Part shown: positions 11,540-23,978 of the stretch, one piece after another
How positions within the stretch are numbered: position 1 is the stretch's first letter
Layout: every line of letters begins with the position of its first letter
Assembly (NCBI GenBank): GCA_011032825.1
Contig: JAADJZ010000035.1
Location: 186,001-250,000 of the forward strand
Source of the DNA: Massariosphaeria phaeospora
Taxonomy: Eukaryota; Ascomycota; Dothideomycetes; Pleosporales
Direction: 5' to 3'
DNA length: 64,000 bases
Notes under the pieces: generated by a model
What the model was told of the DNA's origin: nothing
The model's database searches: none
What the model saw: the letters and a program-made list of their open reading frames with translations, nothing else
Position numbers and translations under genes: made by a program

Positions 11540-13248
11540 ATGGTCAGCAGAGGAGGACGCTCGAAAGGGTGCTCGAACTGTCGCAAGCGACACGTCAAGT
11601 GTGGTAAGTGTTAGTTCGACCAGAGGACTTTGGTCTCCTTGATCCCTCTTTATTTCCATATCAGCCCGAATCAACCCCCCGGAGTGGCATCGTGTACGCA
11701 CTGTGGAGCAATTCATCCTAACGACTTCTAGACGAGAAGCGCCCAGTTTGCGATCGGTGCAAGAAGAAAGGTCTGCCTTGCGATGGTCCCAAAGAAGTAA
11801 CGTGGATTAACCAGAATATTAAATTCTCCCCTTCGCCTCCAGAGGATAATTCACTCACTAAACTTCCGGTCCCTACCACCATATCATTCGTAGCATTCGA
11901 GGATGACATATGCTTGTCGTACACGCGCAAAAACCTTCTCAGAGGGGGCGCGGTGGAGATGGCGTGTGAGACAGTCGCGTTCAAAAACGGGCCTGTCGGC
12001 TATACGTCAGATCCTGGGGTTGATCTACTCCGGAAAGCGATCCTCAGTCTAGCTGTGACATTTTTTGGGAGCCAACATCGGCAGACGAAGATCAAGAATA
12101 GGGGCTACGAACAATACGGAGAAGTGTTACGTCAGCTAAATCAACATTTAACGCAACCCCACTTGCAAACTACCAACGAGACCATAATAACCGTACTGAC
12201 TTGTATGCTTCTGGAAATTTTTATGCCATCGGGACCCGATAACTTCATCAAACATGTTCGAGGTATTGAAGCTCTCCTCGAATTGCGGGGTCCACCTGAA
12301 GTTGAATCGAAAATGGCTGAAGCGCTCTTCTACGGATTACGGGTCCTATCGATTATTGGCGCGTTAGCTCAACGGAAAGCGTCCATCTATGCTCGCGAAG
12401 ATTGGAAAAGAATTATGGGCCAACGGCAGGACTTCAGTGGCGTATTTCGAAATCAGATGTTCGCCATCCTGGCTGACTGTACAGTACTGATGAGTAAACG
12501 AACTGTTCTGGACGAAGGAGGAAGCCCTGACCAATACATTTCGCTGTTGGCCGAAACCAAAGGATTACTCAAACGGCTAGAACCGCTGCGGGACGAGTGG
12601 GCTCGAACGAACGAGGAACAAATGGCCCAATGCACATTGAAGCTAGGGAAGAGATATCACATTGCAAACTCTGAGTTAGCTACAACGTACAGTCTCTACA
12701 ACACCACCTATATGGCTATCATAGCTATCATTGAGTCGCTGGAGTCCTCTCCTCACAACATCTCACTTCGAAACACGGCTGCTATGAGGATCGTAGAGTG
12801 TCTCGAACTAAAGGAAGACGATCGCAGGGAAGGGGGACCGGACACCAACACCATCGGATTCGTCGCTATCAAGCTCGCCTGGCAAGCGTTAGGAGGATTC
12901 AGCACGCCGGAGGGCAGGAAACTGGCCCGCATCGTCAAGACTACTACTAATAACATATATGCCGTTGGGGGTTGGGAGGGAGCCAAGCCCGATGCCAGCT
13001 TAACGGCAGGTTCGATTTCTACCCACCCCGTCATGTGGGATGACTGGACAAAACCATTGCTCAGAACGCATCTCGGACCGGCTAATGCAAGCGAAGGGCT
13101 GGCTGATATCGCGCCATATGATGTTACCGACATTGGACAGAAGCCTCAAGCTTCCATGCAAGTTTTCGATTTTGGGACTCTACCCTTTGGGTCAAATTAT
13201 GTGACGTTTCACAGTCCCGATACATGGCGATCCTCACAGCCGCAGTGA
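11540..13248 (+). CDS. Zn2Cys6 (Gal4-type) fungal transcription factor
   Basis: Exons 11540-11603 and 11732-13248 give 526 residues. The 128-nt intron splits the zinc cluster after the third cysteine. When joined, the motif is Cys-x2-Cys-x6-Cys-x6-Cys-x2-Cys-x6-Cys at residues about 11-38, the binuclear zinc cluster that binds DNA. The ATG at 11540 gives the very short basic leader (MVSRGGRSKGCSNC) typical of one large subgroup of these regulators. The long C-terminal part is helical, with no obvious second DNA-binding motif, as in the Fungal_trans_2-type middle region. The chitin deacetylase gene begins 0.74 kb downstream on the same strand and could be a target, although adjacency is the only hint. 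Confidence 0.88.
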
Positions 13249-13991
13249 GAATGGAGCCAGTACCGAGTTTCTTTCGAACGCCGCGTTGCTCGACAAGGTC
13301 CTGCTATTGTAGCTCCAGATATGCAGGACATCACATTTGCTGATATCACATTTGCCAACAGCACATACTGGCATCTCGTCATGAACATGTATACCGATCT
13401 GGAGACAGATGATGACACAATGTATACACTTTTGTAGAAGCGGCAGAAGGGAAATACCGAGGTATGACCAGCTGTTCATTCGGAGTATCACGTGTCTCTA
13501 CCCTTGTAGGTGCCTACGGGTCTAATCCCCATTTAACCACCGGATGCAACACGATCTCGATTCGAAACCACCACAACGCCTCTTCATTACCTTCGGGTGA
13601 AGGGCCACTACCAATTTTCGATTACCTACGTACATTCAGGCTTTTGGTGGGGGGGATGACCCTTCATAGCATCTTGCCATCGTTCACTCCACCAATAATC
13701 GAGATAACCACCAGGGCCCAGGCCCGCTCCTCGTCATTACCGCAGAACTAGCCTGCGCTGGACGTGCCAGACGGCATGCATCGACAATCCCCATCCGTGC
13801 TCAGTTGTCGCCGCACCTCGGATAAACAAGATTGATCCATCTACCTGCAATGAGCCAAGATTTCTAAGCTCTGCAAGTTCAGCGCCACTGTAGTCGTATA
13901 CAATCATAGGACCGTATATAAAGAGTAGAGGTTCCGCGATTGCAGAAGATGGTAGACATCTTTGTCTTCTGGAATTCAACAACCATATATC
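13249..13991 (+). promoter_or_regulatory. Intergenic region with TATA box before chitin deacetylase
   Basis: No gene was seen. A TATA-like element (GTATATAAAG, about 13914-13923) sits about 70 nt upstream of the deacetylase ATG at 13992, a good fungal core-promoter distance. The rest shows nothing recognisable. Confidence 0.6.
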
Positions 13992-14868
13992 ATGGGTCTC
14001 ACCACTTTCTTTGTCGCTTCTCTCGCGGCGGTGGCTATCGCGAAACCAATCGCCTCTCCCCTCCAAAAACTGAAGGCTGCAGGCCCAGAAGCAGGAATAG
14101 TCATTCAAAAATGCTCCTCGCCAGGGATGCTTGCTTTGGCCTACGATGACGGCCCCTACCAGTACACCCAGAAGCTCGTCGACACGTTGAATGCGGGTAA
14201 AGCAGAGGCAACCTTCTTTGTGACTGGCACGCTATATGGTACGAGGTCGCCACAGTGGCATAAACTGCGCTATTGCAGTCCCAGCCCATCTTACTGACCA
14301 CCTATAGGCTGCATCTACGGCCAGAAGACTGCACTTCAAAACGCCTACAAGGCGGGTCATCAAATCGCATCGCACACCTGGACGCACCCCAATCTCGGAT
14401 CAATGTCCTCGGCTGATATAACGACGGAGATGCAAAAGTTGGAGACGGCACTCGTGAACATTATTGGCAAGAAGCCAACATACATGCGCCCTCCGTACCT
14501 CGCCACCGGCGGTAACGTGCTGCCTACCATGAAGACGCTGGGCTACAGGGTCATCACCGACGACGTCGACAGCGGCGACTGGAACAACCAAACGCCCGAG
14601 CAGAGCGAGCAGAAGTTTACACAAGCCGGTGCCGGCGGCAATGGCCATATCCCGCTCATGCACGAGACGTATGCCAGCACGGTCAACACACTCACACCGT
14701 GGCTGATCAACTGGGCGAAAAACAACAAGTTGAAGCTGGTCACTGTCGGTAGGCGAAATCCCATCCAACGCAGTATGCTCGATTAACTAACGAAGTACAG
14801 CTGAGTGCCTTGGTGACAAACATGGTGCGTACGTCAATGGGACTGGAAGTAGCCAGACGAGCTGCTAA
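13992..14868 (+). CDS. Secreted chitin deacetylase (carbohydrate esterase family 4, polysaccharide deacetylase)
   Basis: Exons 13992-14238, 14308-14748 and 14801-14868 encode 251 residues, about the size of the Colletotrichum enzyme. The enzyme removes acetyl groups from chitin or chito-oligomers; in plant-associated fungi this can hide the wall from host chitin receptors. Visible features are a signal peptide (MGLTTFFVASLAAVAIA), NodB motif 1 YDDGP with the catalytic base Asp (the family usually has FDDGP), motif 2 SHTWTHP with the metal-binding histidines, motif 3 RPPYLATGG, a DDVDSGDW segment and a HIPLMHE motif near the C-terminus. The last exon supplies the family-typical AECLGD. The start was chosen for the signal peptide; an upstream in-frame ATG (13962) would bury it. 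Introns are 69 and 52 nt. Confidence 0.93.
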
Positions 14869-15508
14869 GGGACCGTTCTGGCGTCTTTGCCTTGGGCATA
14901 GGCACGTAGACTACGGCCTTTTGCTCAAGATGAGCTTACCCCAGTTCTCTACGAATCAAACATGACGTTCTCTCCATCTTCAGGACCAGCATGCTCTATG
15001 TGATGTACATTACGCGATCTAACCATGTTGATATGAAGCTGATTGTGGCACTGCGTGTTGGCGATGATGTTGCCCAATGTCGATCATATATCTGTTGAAA
15101 TCGAGTATGAAGAGAATGGCAACTGTGGCGATACGATTTACCAGCGCAGTTCGCATCATCAGCTGGATCAATCTCACGACCGAGACCCATACTTCAAGAC
15201 GATATCAATCAGGGTACTTACTTAGCTTCTAGTGCACCTACATTCGCCAGTAATTTTGAAAGTAACGGGCAATTTGCTGCTTGATGCTTGGGTATTTTTA
15301 TCTATGCTCGATGCGGCTAGCTCCACGACCGCCACAGTGGCGCACCACCTCGATTTATGGCAACGTCATACCCACAACAGTTTCCTTGCTGGCTTCCCAC
15401 AACAACAAACGCTGCTTTTCATGGCCACGCTTCTCGCTTTCTGCTGAACCCGTCGCCCTCCTACCCATCTCACCTATCCATCGTCCCTCTACGCACCTTC
15501 ACACCAAC
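14869..15508. other. Intergenic region
   Basis: Nothing was recognised here. The open frame of the next gene extends about 76 codons upstream of its chosen start into this region, but that part lacks protein-like character. Confidence 0.6.
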
Positions 15509-16495
15509 ATGTCCTCGCGTCGCAGACACGTCGAGCCCGTCGCCGCCAACGGCCAACCCCCGCCCCTCACCTCGTCGATGCCGTCGTCCTCGATACGCAG
15601 CCTGTCCAACACCCGCTCGCCCTTCCTCCCCACGCGCCTCGAGGCCCAGCTCATCGCTATCTACCCCTTCACGCTGCTCCTCGGCTCCATCTTCAGCACG
15701 CTGTCGCCGGCGTCGCGCAGCGCGCCCTACTCGGCGACCTCGCAGTCGCACCCGACCGAGTTCGCGCCGTCGTACTTTGCGCAGAAGAAGAACGTCTTCA
15801 ACGTGTACTTTGTCAAGGTGGGCTGGTTCTGGACGACGCTGGCCTTCGCCGTGTTCCTGGTCTTCAACCCGGGCTTCGGCGCGGGCGTGACGCCCAAGCG
15901 CGTCCGTGCCGCGCTGCGGTATGGCGTCGCGACGCTCTGGTGGATGCTGGTGACGCAGTGGTGCTTTGGCCCGCCGCTGGTCGACCGCGGCTTTAGGTTC
16001 ACGGGCGGGCAGTGCGAGTTGCTGCGGGACCCCGTGGCGCGCCAGGACATGAGCGACACGCGCGAGTACTTCACGGCTGCAGCGTGCAGACACAGCGGGG
16101 GTGTGTGGAAGGGCGGACACGACATCTCCGGCCACGTGTTCCTTCTCATTCTCGGCTCGTCGCTGCTCTGGTTTGAGTTCCTCCCGGCGCTGACGCGCGC
16201 TGAGGGCCTGCGCGACGGCAGGAGGATTATACTGGAAGACGGCAAAGTGGCCAGCGTGGCGGTGGAGAAAGAACCCGTGGTCGAGACGGAGGAGCCCACG
16301 ACTCAGGGTGTTAGGCTGGCCTTGGGGGTCGCGGCGCTGATGTGGTGGATGTTGCTGATGACGGCCGCCTACTTCCACACGTGGTTCGAGAAGTTCACGG
16401 GCTTGCTGGTTGCCTTTTCGGTGCTCTGGCTGATCTACTTTCTACCGAGGGGAGCGCCGGCCCTGAGGGTCGTACTTGGAATGCCGGGTGTTTGA
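15509..16495 (+). CDS. FIT family (FITM2/Scs3-like) ER lipid-droplet protein
   Basis: A single exon of 328 residues. FIT proteins are ER membrane acyl-CoA or lipid-phosphate phosphatase-like enzymes that support lipid-droplet budding and ER homeostasis. The signature HDISGHVFLLI (around residue 208) contains the first catalytic histidine. A second histidine lies in a YFHTWFEKFTG segment near residue 290, in the spacing and context seen in FITM2. About six hydrophobic segments are visible (near residues 45-60, 105-125, 140-155, 210-230, 270-290 and 298-318). The start at 15509 (MSSRRRH) gives a short basic cytosolic N-terminus; the upstream extension has no membrane or domain content. No intron is needed. 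Confidence 0.88.
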   Translation: MSSRRRHVEPVAANGQPPPLTSSMPSSSIRSLSNTRSPFLPTRLEAQLIAIYPFTLLLGSIFSTLSPASRSAPYSATSQSHPTEFAPSYFAQKKNVFNVYFVKVGWFWTTLAFAVFLVFNPGFGAGVTPKRVRAALRYGVATLWWMLVTQWCFGPPLVDRGFRFTGGQCELLRDPVARQDMSDTREYFTAAACRHSGGVWKGGHDISGHVFLLILGSSLLWFEFLPALTRAEGLRDGRRIILEDGKVASVAVEKEPVVETEEPTTQGVRLALGVAALMWWMLLMTAAYFHTWFEKFTGLLVAFSVLWLIYFLPRGAPALRVVLGMPGV

Positions 16496-18300
16496 TGGAG
16501 GCTGGACGATGTTCTTGAGCCCTGGTGTAGTGGTAGAAGGGCGATGCTCGGAAGACAACGTGAGTGGGTGAGTGGCGCGGTTTGTGTAGACAGAATACCT
16601 AGTTGACCACCGAAGAATAGTAGGGTGTGGCCGTCCTACTCACATTCCTGCTATACGTCTTGTTGCGCGTCGTCTTCGTCGTACTTCCACACCCGTCCAT
16701 TCCTATCTTAGCACCAAATCCACGCCTTCCCTATTGGTACAACCCATCTTCCGATTCTCTAGAAGTGCATAATGGTGTACCTTCTCTGCAGCACGTCTTC
16801 CATATCCAACTAGACTATACTAACTTGGCTCAACCCAACTCAGCCCAGTCCGCAAACTTCTTCACAGCTCAGTACGAACAGATGGAAAAGTGTGTAGATT
16901 TAGAGAGTACAGGTACGTACGTACACACTCACACTAACCGACCAACAAACGCGTCGCTACTCCAAGACCGCCAGCGCAGACAAGGGTTTGGTTTAGTGCT
17001 TTGGGTGGGGAATGTATATATATACGTTGTCAGAAGCAAGTACTTCATCTCTACACAGATTCAAGACATGCTCTTCCTCTCCAGCTAGTTAGCTCAGCCT
17101 AGATAAACTCCTCTCTAATCGCAGTCTAATCCCGCTATTGAAAAACTCCTCCTACCTAACCTTATCTCTATCTTTACCATCTACGTTTACACTTCAACAC
17201 GACACACTGCCCCCCCTTTTTTATACGCATCTACCTCCCTCCTCCTATACCTATCCAACCCCAAGAATTAAAACCAACTGCACTTTTAGATAAAGCCTCT
17301 TCTACAACGCAACCCAATGTGAAATTTCCCTTGTAGTAGTAGTTGTAATCGAGCGGAGAAGTAGGTGCGCACACGCATTTAGACGGCGTAGCTACAGGCG
17401 AGTCTTTGGGCGGTTTTTAAATTAATACATAGATAAGTAGTAGGTAGTGGGTGTGCAGATGCTGTAGGTATATGTGTTATGTAGAGGTTGAGTAGCATAT
17501 GTACGTACAAACAGAGGCCTATGCGGGATTTTGGGTGAGCTGCGATGTGTTGAGTGGAGGAGTTTATGGTCTGCCATAGCTCTTGGTGAGACTGCAGAGA
17601 CAATAGGATAAGTTGCTAAGTCTAACGTTCTCGTCGCATCTACTATCTTACAACATGTTGCATGGAAGTAGCAGTAGCTAGCAGGTAGGCGCGTTAATAG
17701 TGCAGGTAGTCTGTATTCAACTAGTAGAATAAATGAAAAGGGTATTATAGCGTGTTGTATCTCGGCGGCTACAGCGAAGAACTCTGCGTTAATCGTGTTG
17801 CTGTTTATGCCCGAAGTAATGAAGTTAACATTCACTAGTCCATGCAGCCGGAATATTTGTATGATATTTAACCAAGGGTCGGGGGATATCGCAAATTCAC
17901 GACGGGACTAACTCATGACTGAGCGCATCCATTCTGATGGACAGTAGCGGACAATTACCAGTCGCAGCAGTCGGGAGGGGCCCAGTGGATTTGGTAGGAT
18001 AGGAACCGTTACAATGCCGTTCAAATCTATAGCAAACTCTTCGCAATACGCTGCCTATATCTCCTCGGCCAGTTTCTGGATTCCAACCCAAACATGAAGT
18101 TAACTTTGCCGTGGGAACTTGAATTTATGGGTGCAAAACATTTTGTGAACTACACGACATGTACAGAATCAAGTGCACGAAGGTGAAGTGGAATATGGAG
18201 AAGATCTGGAACAGCCATCGTGAGGGGTAACGCCGTGCTACAGGGCACAACAAGAGATGAGTAAGGCTGCAGATTTCTACTTGGACCGACCCGAATAGGT
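16496..18300. other. Gene-free region downstream of the FIT gene
   Basis: No gene is supported. The sequence is AT-richer, with many short pyrimidine tracts around 17100-17330. The minus-strand frame 17422-17835 has no recognisable family and is not annotated. Confidence 0.5.
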
Positions 18301-21300
18301 ACCTACCGATGAGAGCACGTAATAGGGATTTGCCAATCACCTCTCGAGCCTATATTCCTGAACAGGCTCGTTGAACGGTTGCGGAGCGGCGAGACGAGAA
18401 CATCATCACTTGATGTCGGACAAGGGGACAACCAGATTGACTGGAGGATGCCGGGCCATGCAAGTGGGGTGTCTCGAGCGGTTGTTGACTGCGCCTCTCA
18501 TGGGCGTCCTGTGAACCGGAGATCGCGTGAGATGCGGTTTGCCTTCGCTAATGCCTGGAGTCGGACATCACAAGGCGGAAGAGGCTGCGGCGGTAATATG
18601 AGCAGCGGCTAGATCTACGTCAAGAGGCCAAATGTTGCTGCAGTGCAAGTCTCGATTTCTCCTCTTCTGTTGGGAAGTCTCTCACTCTTGCTGGCGAATC
18701 AGAACCTGCACCTTCCGAACAAGGTTGTGCATCCGATGTTGTAATCGTACCACGTCCCTAGTCCTCCTGTCCGACTCCAAGCCGGTTTCGCTTCCCATGA
18801 AGATGAGGTGAGGCGGGTAAGGTTCGCCTGCAGGTGGATTGGCCCCTCACATAGCGACCGTGGTTCCTCAGCCCTACGCGGTGAGAGAAGCACCCTGTGC
18901 ATGAAACCGCTGCACAAGACCGAAACGCTTGCTCATCCTGGACGAAGCCTCGCAGGATGCTCGCCAATTGTGGTGGGGCGGGAAACTGGCATAAGCACAC
19001 GTGGAAGGGTCCTTCCGCTGCTGGTGATGCAGCCAATGTGCGAGAGCCACTGCATGTCGCTGAGTGGATTTTGCTGAGGTGATGCAGGTGTCGATGAATA
19101 AGCCGAGGTTCTCGAACACAGTCATCTGTCGAGTGTAGTGGTAGTCATCACCGCAGGAAACATGTAATCCGGACGTGGTACAACGATCAATCTTGATTGG
19201 GCGGAAGGGGTACGACATGCATAGAATTTCGAGTCGAATCTCGCTGCTGCACCGGGATCTGTTTTCGGGCATGCGTTAGATTCGCTCCCGTGTCGATAAC
19301 GTCGCGGTGGGGGTGAGACGGCACGGCACAGGCGCAGCAAATGGAAGCCGCGGGTGAGCCAGACGTGGCATTCTTGTGGTGGTGTGCTGACCACCTCCGA
19401 ACGGAAGTTGCGAGTGAGGTTCCGTTATGTCGAATACAGCAGAGAAACCCCGGTGCTATTTCGAGATTGACTGGCGGTGTGAGTTCTGATGGCGTTTGCT
19501 ATCATCATTCATGTCACGTCGGTCTGCAATCGTGATTCCGTGGAGCTGCATAGCGTAATTTCGGCCTGGCTGTGCGGACGTCGAGCCTCGTGTCGATAAC
19601 GCATGCCTACCAGACATCAGCGCGCTCCAGGTGGTGGTGCCGTCTGCGCAGAATAGTTCCTATCGGACATACACTGCTCCTCGGACTAGAGAAAGGCGAC
19701 ATGCTACTGGATTTGAGCTTGCACAGATAGCGTCTCTGGAACTGTGTTGCGTTGCGGCGACTCTTGGATCCTCGTCTGTGGTACATGATCGTGGTTAGGT
19801 CCGACAGGGCACCATCTGTGCAAATCCCGGCTCCTGCTATCCTGTCTCTGGATTGCCTGGTCCGACGAGTCGTTTGCATTGGGTTCGCATTCGGGCAAGC
19901 AGCCGCGACAGCCAGTGCTGCGGGCAGCCGCGTAAACGAAGAACTGGTGTTGGTGTTCGTCATGAAGCTGCGGTGGACCAGCGGACGGGTGGGCGCATTT
20001 CTGGTATGCAGAGCGGAGAGAAGTGAGATGACGCTGCGAGCCGTGCCAACCGGATTCCACGTTGGCCGCACAGCGCTGCAGCACGGCGCGAAAACGTACC
20101 TGGTACCGGGTCCGGCCAGAATCTTCACGAAGTGCGACGACAAGTCGACTCTGTGACGAAGCGTCGGGTCAAGGTCGAGATGCAGCTGGATCAAACCAAG
20201 CGGTGCTGCCCAGCAGCGTCTGGCGGGCGGCCAATCGAGAGATGAGCACGGCCGAGGGTTGGCCGAGGTGTGGGTGAGGTCATTGCAGGCCGATCGCATT
20301 CTCATCCCGACACAACGAAACTGGTTCGCACAGAGCAGCGCAGCGCGATCAACTAACCTGGCGTTGGGTGACAGTGTGCCAGAGTCCCGTAGAGTGCTCC
20401 GGTCGGCGGGCTGGGTGGAACGTTGCAATTTTGGGGCCGCTCATCCGCCAGGTTTCCTGTTCCGGCCTTCTGTGCGCCTTTCTTCTTGCTCTCGTAAGGC
20501 CGCGGGCGACGAGTCGGTCCGAGTGACACGGAGTGCGCTGCTCGTCTTGTGCAGCGCCGGCCGGCAGCAGACACTGCTCGGATTGTCGGGCTCCCGCCGG
20601 CGAGGCAGCTACACAGTGCACACGCTGGCCGCTGGACTGTGAATATGCACCGGCACGAGTCACGGCTCGCCGCCCCCTTTCTCCACGTGTCGGCAGGGTT
20701 GCGGCCTCTGCAGGCAGCGACGCGGGCCCTTCTTTCCTTCTGTGGAATCGCCGCTTTGGAAGGTTGGAGCCCCTTCCCCTGCTCCTCCTGCCTCGCTTCC
20801 ACGGGCGTGGGAAGCCGCTGCAGACTGCAGTAGTGCCGCGCCCTCCTGCCACCGTTCACCACCACACTGACCAGAGCCCACATTCCCGACTCCCCGCAGT
20901 CCAAAACAATGCACCGCTGCAATCTCGGACTGCCAGAGATTTTGTGGAGAAGGCCCGACAGCTCGCGTCTGCTGTTGGGGCTCCTGCAGCCCGCAGCGTC
21001 AACCGTCGACGACAGGACCCAGCGACGGCAGTGACGCTCGCAGGCGCTGTGCTACCAGCCGCGCGCTCGACGGACCTCTAGGAAGCATCCCGCTGCAACC
21101 CAAGACGCGTCAAGGCGGCAGAGATCCCTTTGGCCGCCAGCCTTGCACCTTGCGCCAGTGAGCGGCGGCACCAGCTGCCATGAGAAACACACATCCCACG
21201 CATCACCATCAGGCTTCCCGGACGGCCCACTAGACGCCAGAGTGACAAAGACGATCCCGCGCGACACGGCCTGCAAATGCACGTCTCGTCGCTTTTGTTC

Positions 21301-23450
21301 CCATTTCCACTTCTTTCTCGACCTCCTGGGAGGCTGGGGATGAAATCGGTGCCGTGGGCTGTCTCATTCTGATGCCGCCACCCTGGTCGATATGTGCGCC
21401 TGGTGCAAGAGAAATTCCTGGCCAGGAGCTTGCCCCGGGCGAATCAGAGACCTAGCCGATCAATCATTTATGTTATTGGCAGCGTCCATTCTGCCAAATT
21501 AACCATGGTCAGCAAGCTGGAAGCCTGTTCAGAGCCGTGACGAAGACGGAAATTATCTGTCGTCGCCGTTTGCCCCGTGTTAAAAGCAATCAGACTTCGC
21601 CGCTCCTCATCACCTTCGGAAGGGAGAGCGAGAGTCACGGCGAAGATTCGCAACCCGAGGCTGAAAAGAGCCAGGTCGCGCCGAGCAGAATTTCGACAAA
21701 CGCACAGTCGGATGTGCGTGAAACCAACGCCACGTCTCAATGCTTCATCCCAGCACCTGCTGCAGCGAATCGAATGCATCTGGACGCTTGCAGACGCTGC
21801 GTTTCCTGGAGCCCGGAAGGCTTGCAGCGAACGACCGGTTCAGAAGTCTAATCCAGCAATCTGATGTGGGGTCTCGATATCGCACTGCTTACCTGGAAAG
21901 AGATGACCCAGGGCGCTCTAACGACGTCGCATCTCAGCAGTGCGCTCGATGAGACTGCGTCCTGCTATTGACTCTGATGAGTGACATTCGCGGCAGGCCG
22001 ACAGCTGGGACCTGGCCAATATGGCGCCGTCCCATCAAACGAGAAGGTTTCTAGAGCCCTTCCAGAAACAAATAGCCAAGCGAAGCGACGTGTGGCGCCG
22101 CCGCAAAAAGCCCGTGTCGGATAAGCGCCGATGCTCCCCTGTGCACAGGGTCAGAGCCAACGCTCTCCCAGGCTGGGCGGCGCTCATTACGGCGTTGCGG
22201 CGTAGCTTCCTGTCATGGACAGGCAAGACGGCGACGAAACGGGAGTGCCTGGAGAGCGCCCTTAGAACAAGGAAGGCATGTCAGGGCAGGGCGGTTGTAT
22301 GTGGCCGCGTCCTGTAAAGTACCAGTGCGAGGATGTGCAAGGCAACACACGATACGAGTGCGCGGGTTGGGGTCGCTGTGTGAGGATATCCCACGTGGAG
22401 AGACGTATCAACGGGACGGACATTTCAGAAGGCAGAGCCAACAAAAGGAAACACACCATGCAGATACCGGTGCGGCCACGCTGATTCCCACGATAGAGGG
22501 AGGCTGCGCAAAAGCAAAGGACGATGCTGCCCTTGACTGTGGGCTGCACTGCTGCAGGCACGACGGTTTGCGGACGTCGCCTTCCCAGGAACCTGGGCGT
22601 TGGAGAGATTAGGGCCGTGATGGATGGTGTAAGTTTGGGGTTCAGCGACAGGCCCACCGGGGAAGCAGAGCCGCGCTGGCGAGGCGGCTTCTTCTGAACC
22701 TTCGCGCAGTATTGCTTCTGCGCGGGGGGACGCGAGGCGAGTCGGCACCAGGGCGTGTGGCCAGGCAGCCAGACGGCAGGGTGACGCGCTGGGAGAAGGT
22801 TGGGGAGGTTGTCCAAGCTGACACGGTCTCATCTCAGCGGAGGGTGTGTCATACGGTCTCTATGCGAGCGGACGGAGCAGCGGGTGCGGCAGCGAGCAGA
22901 GGGCAGTGAGCGTGAGCAGTCTCACCTCTCATCTGCAGCGCGCGGGAGGGGGAATGGGCGAGCCCGCGCGGGACTGTGCCGCTGGAGCGTGGCAACGAAG
23001 GAGATGGCAGCCAACGCGCGCGGTCGCAGGTGTCAGCGCGGGCGCAGTCGTCGGCGAAGAGTCGCTCTCGCACGCCGCGACGACGACCGTTGGTGCCGGC
23101 CGTGCGCGCGACGGCTTGCGGCAGCTGCAGGTACTGGCCGCTAGAGCCGCTAGAGCAGCTAGCGCGGGCCGGGGGGTCCCAGGCTGGCGGTCTCCATTCG
23201 CAGATCCTGGTGCTGCGGGCGTCGCTGGCCCCCCCTGCCGCCCTGGGGCCTCGCTCCTTCCCTGTGGCCCTGCGGTGCCTTCCCTGCCGGCGGGCGGCGC
23301 GCCCCAATTCCAATTCTGCAGCAGCCAGAGCACAGCGTGGGCGGCGGCCGTGGACAGGCCTCGGAGCGACGTCCAGGACGCAGTTGAAACAAGCCCCGAA
23401 AGTCCCGTCTCCCGGCACGTCATGGCGAGCCTGTGCGGCGACGATTCCTG
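18301..23450. other. GC-rich, gene-free block of about 5 kb
   Basis: Many overlapping open frames exist on both strands, none longer than about 200-310 codons. None shows a domain, signal peptide or consistent codon pattern. They arise because stop codons are rare in GC-rich DNA. I found no transposon ends, tRNA, 5S rRNA or coding relics. Its role is unknown. Confidence 0.5.
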
Positions 23451-23909
23451 ACAAGCACCGCTCTCATTTCATTTGGCCAAGCGTGTGTCTTTGCAAGTCA
23501 GTCAGTCGCAGCAGGGCCCCTGAGCGAGGCCAGGGCCAGTGCCAGAGCCAGAGCCGTCTTACCACCGTATATCAGGACCCGCACGCCCTCGCTGTCGGAA
23601 TTCTTTCCCTCACACACTCACCACTCTCTCTCACACTCCCTTTGGGCTCCTCTCCATTCCTTTGCCATCCCACCCGCCGTCGCCAGCTGCTGCCCGGTCG
23701 TAGTTCCCTGGCGCACCGCACTATTTACTTGAGCCCTCGCACACACGCCGCTGCCACTTCTGTGCCCCATCGCCGCCAGCTCGCCGACCACGACGCTCTT
23801 TTACTCGACGACCTTCTGAGCGATACTCGTACACGTCGACACCGCTCAGCTGCAGCTGACGCCACGCACCGTCTGCATTCTGCATCCATCGTGAGTCAAT
23901 CCGCACCGC

Positions 23910-23917
23910 TATAAATA
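23910..23917 (+). promoter_or_regulatory. TATA box of a possible small transcript
   Basis: A perfect TATAAATA lies downstream of a long pyrimidine-rich tract (about 23560-23760) and 69 nt before the ATG at 23979. This is the layout of a strong fungal core promoter, yet no conventional gene follows. Confidence 0.5.
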
Positions 23918-23978
23918 CCCGTCTGTGGAACGCCGCAACTGACGTATAAGACAGACGCACATCAGCACCACCACCGCA

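Noticed and set aside
16515..16560. tRNA-like A-box (TGGTGTAGTGG)
   Set aside because: No matching B-box (GGTTCRANYCC) and no cloverleaf pairing follows within 90 bases.
17422..17835. 137-codon minus-strand frame with transposon-polyprotein-like flavour (NAEFFAVAAE)
   Set aside because: Only a vague resemblance; no integrase, reverse transcriptase or terminal repeats nearby.
18301..23450. Long overlapping open frames on both strands (for example 22976-23914 plus, 19607-20428 minus, 20353-20922 minus)
   Set aside because: They overlap each other in many frames, are Arg/Ser/Ala-rich as expected from random GC-rich DNA, and show no domain, signal peptide, splice structure or codon preference.
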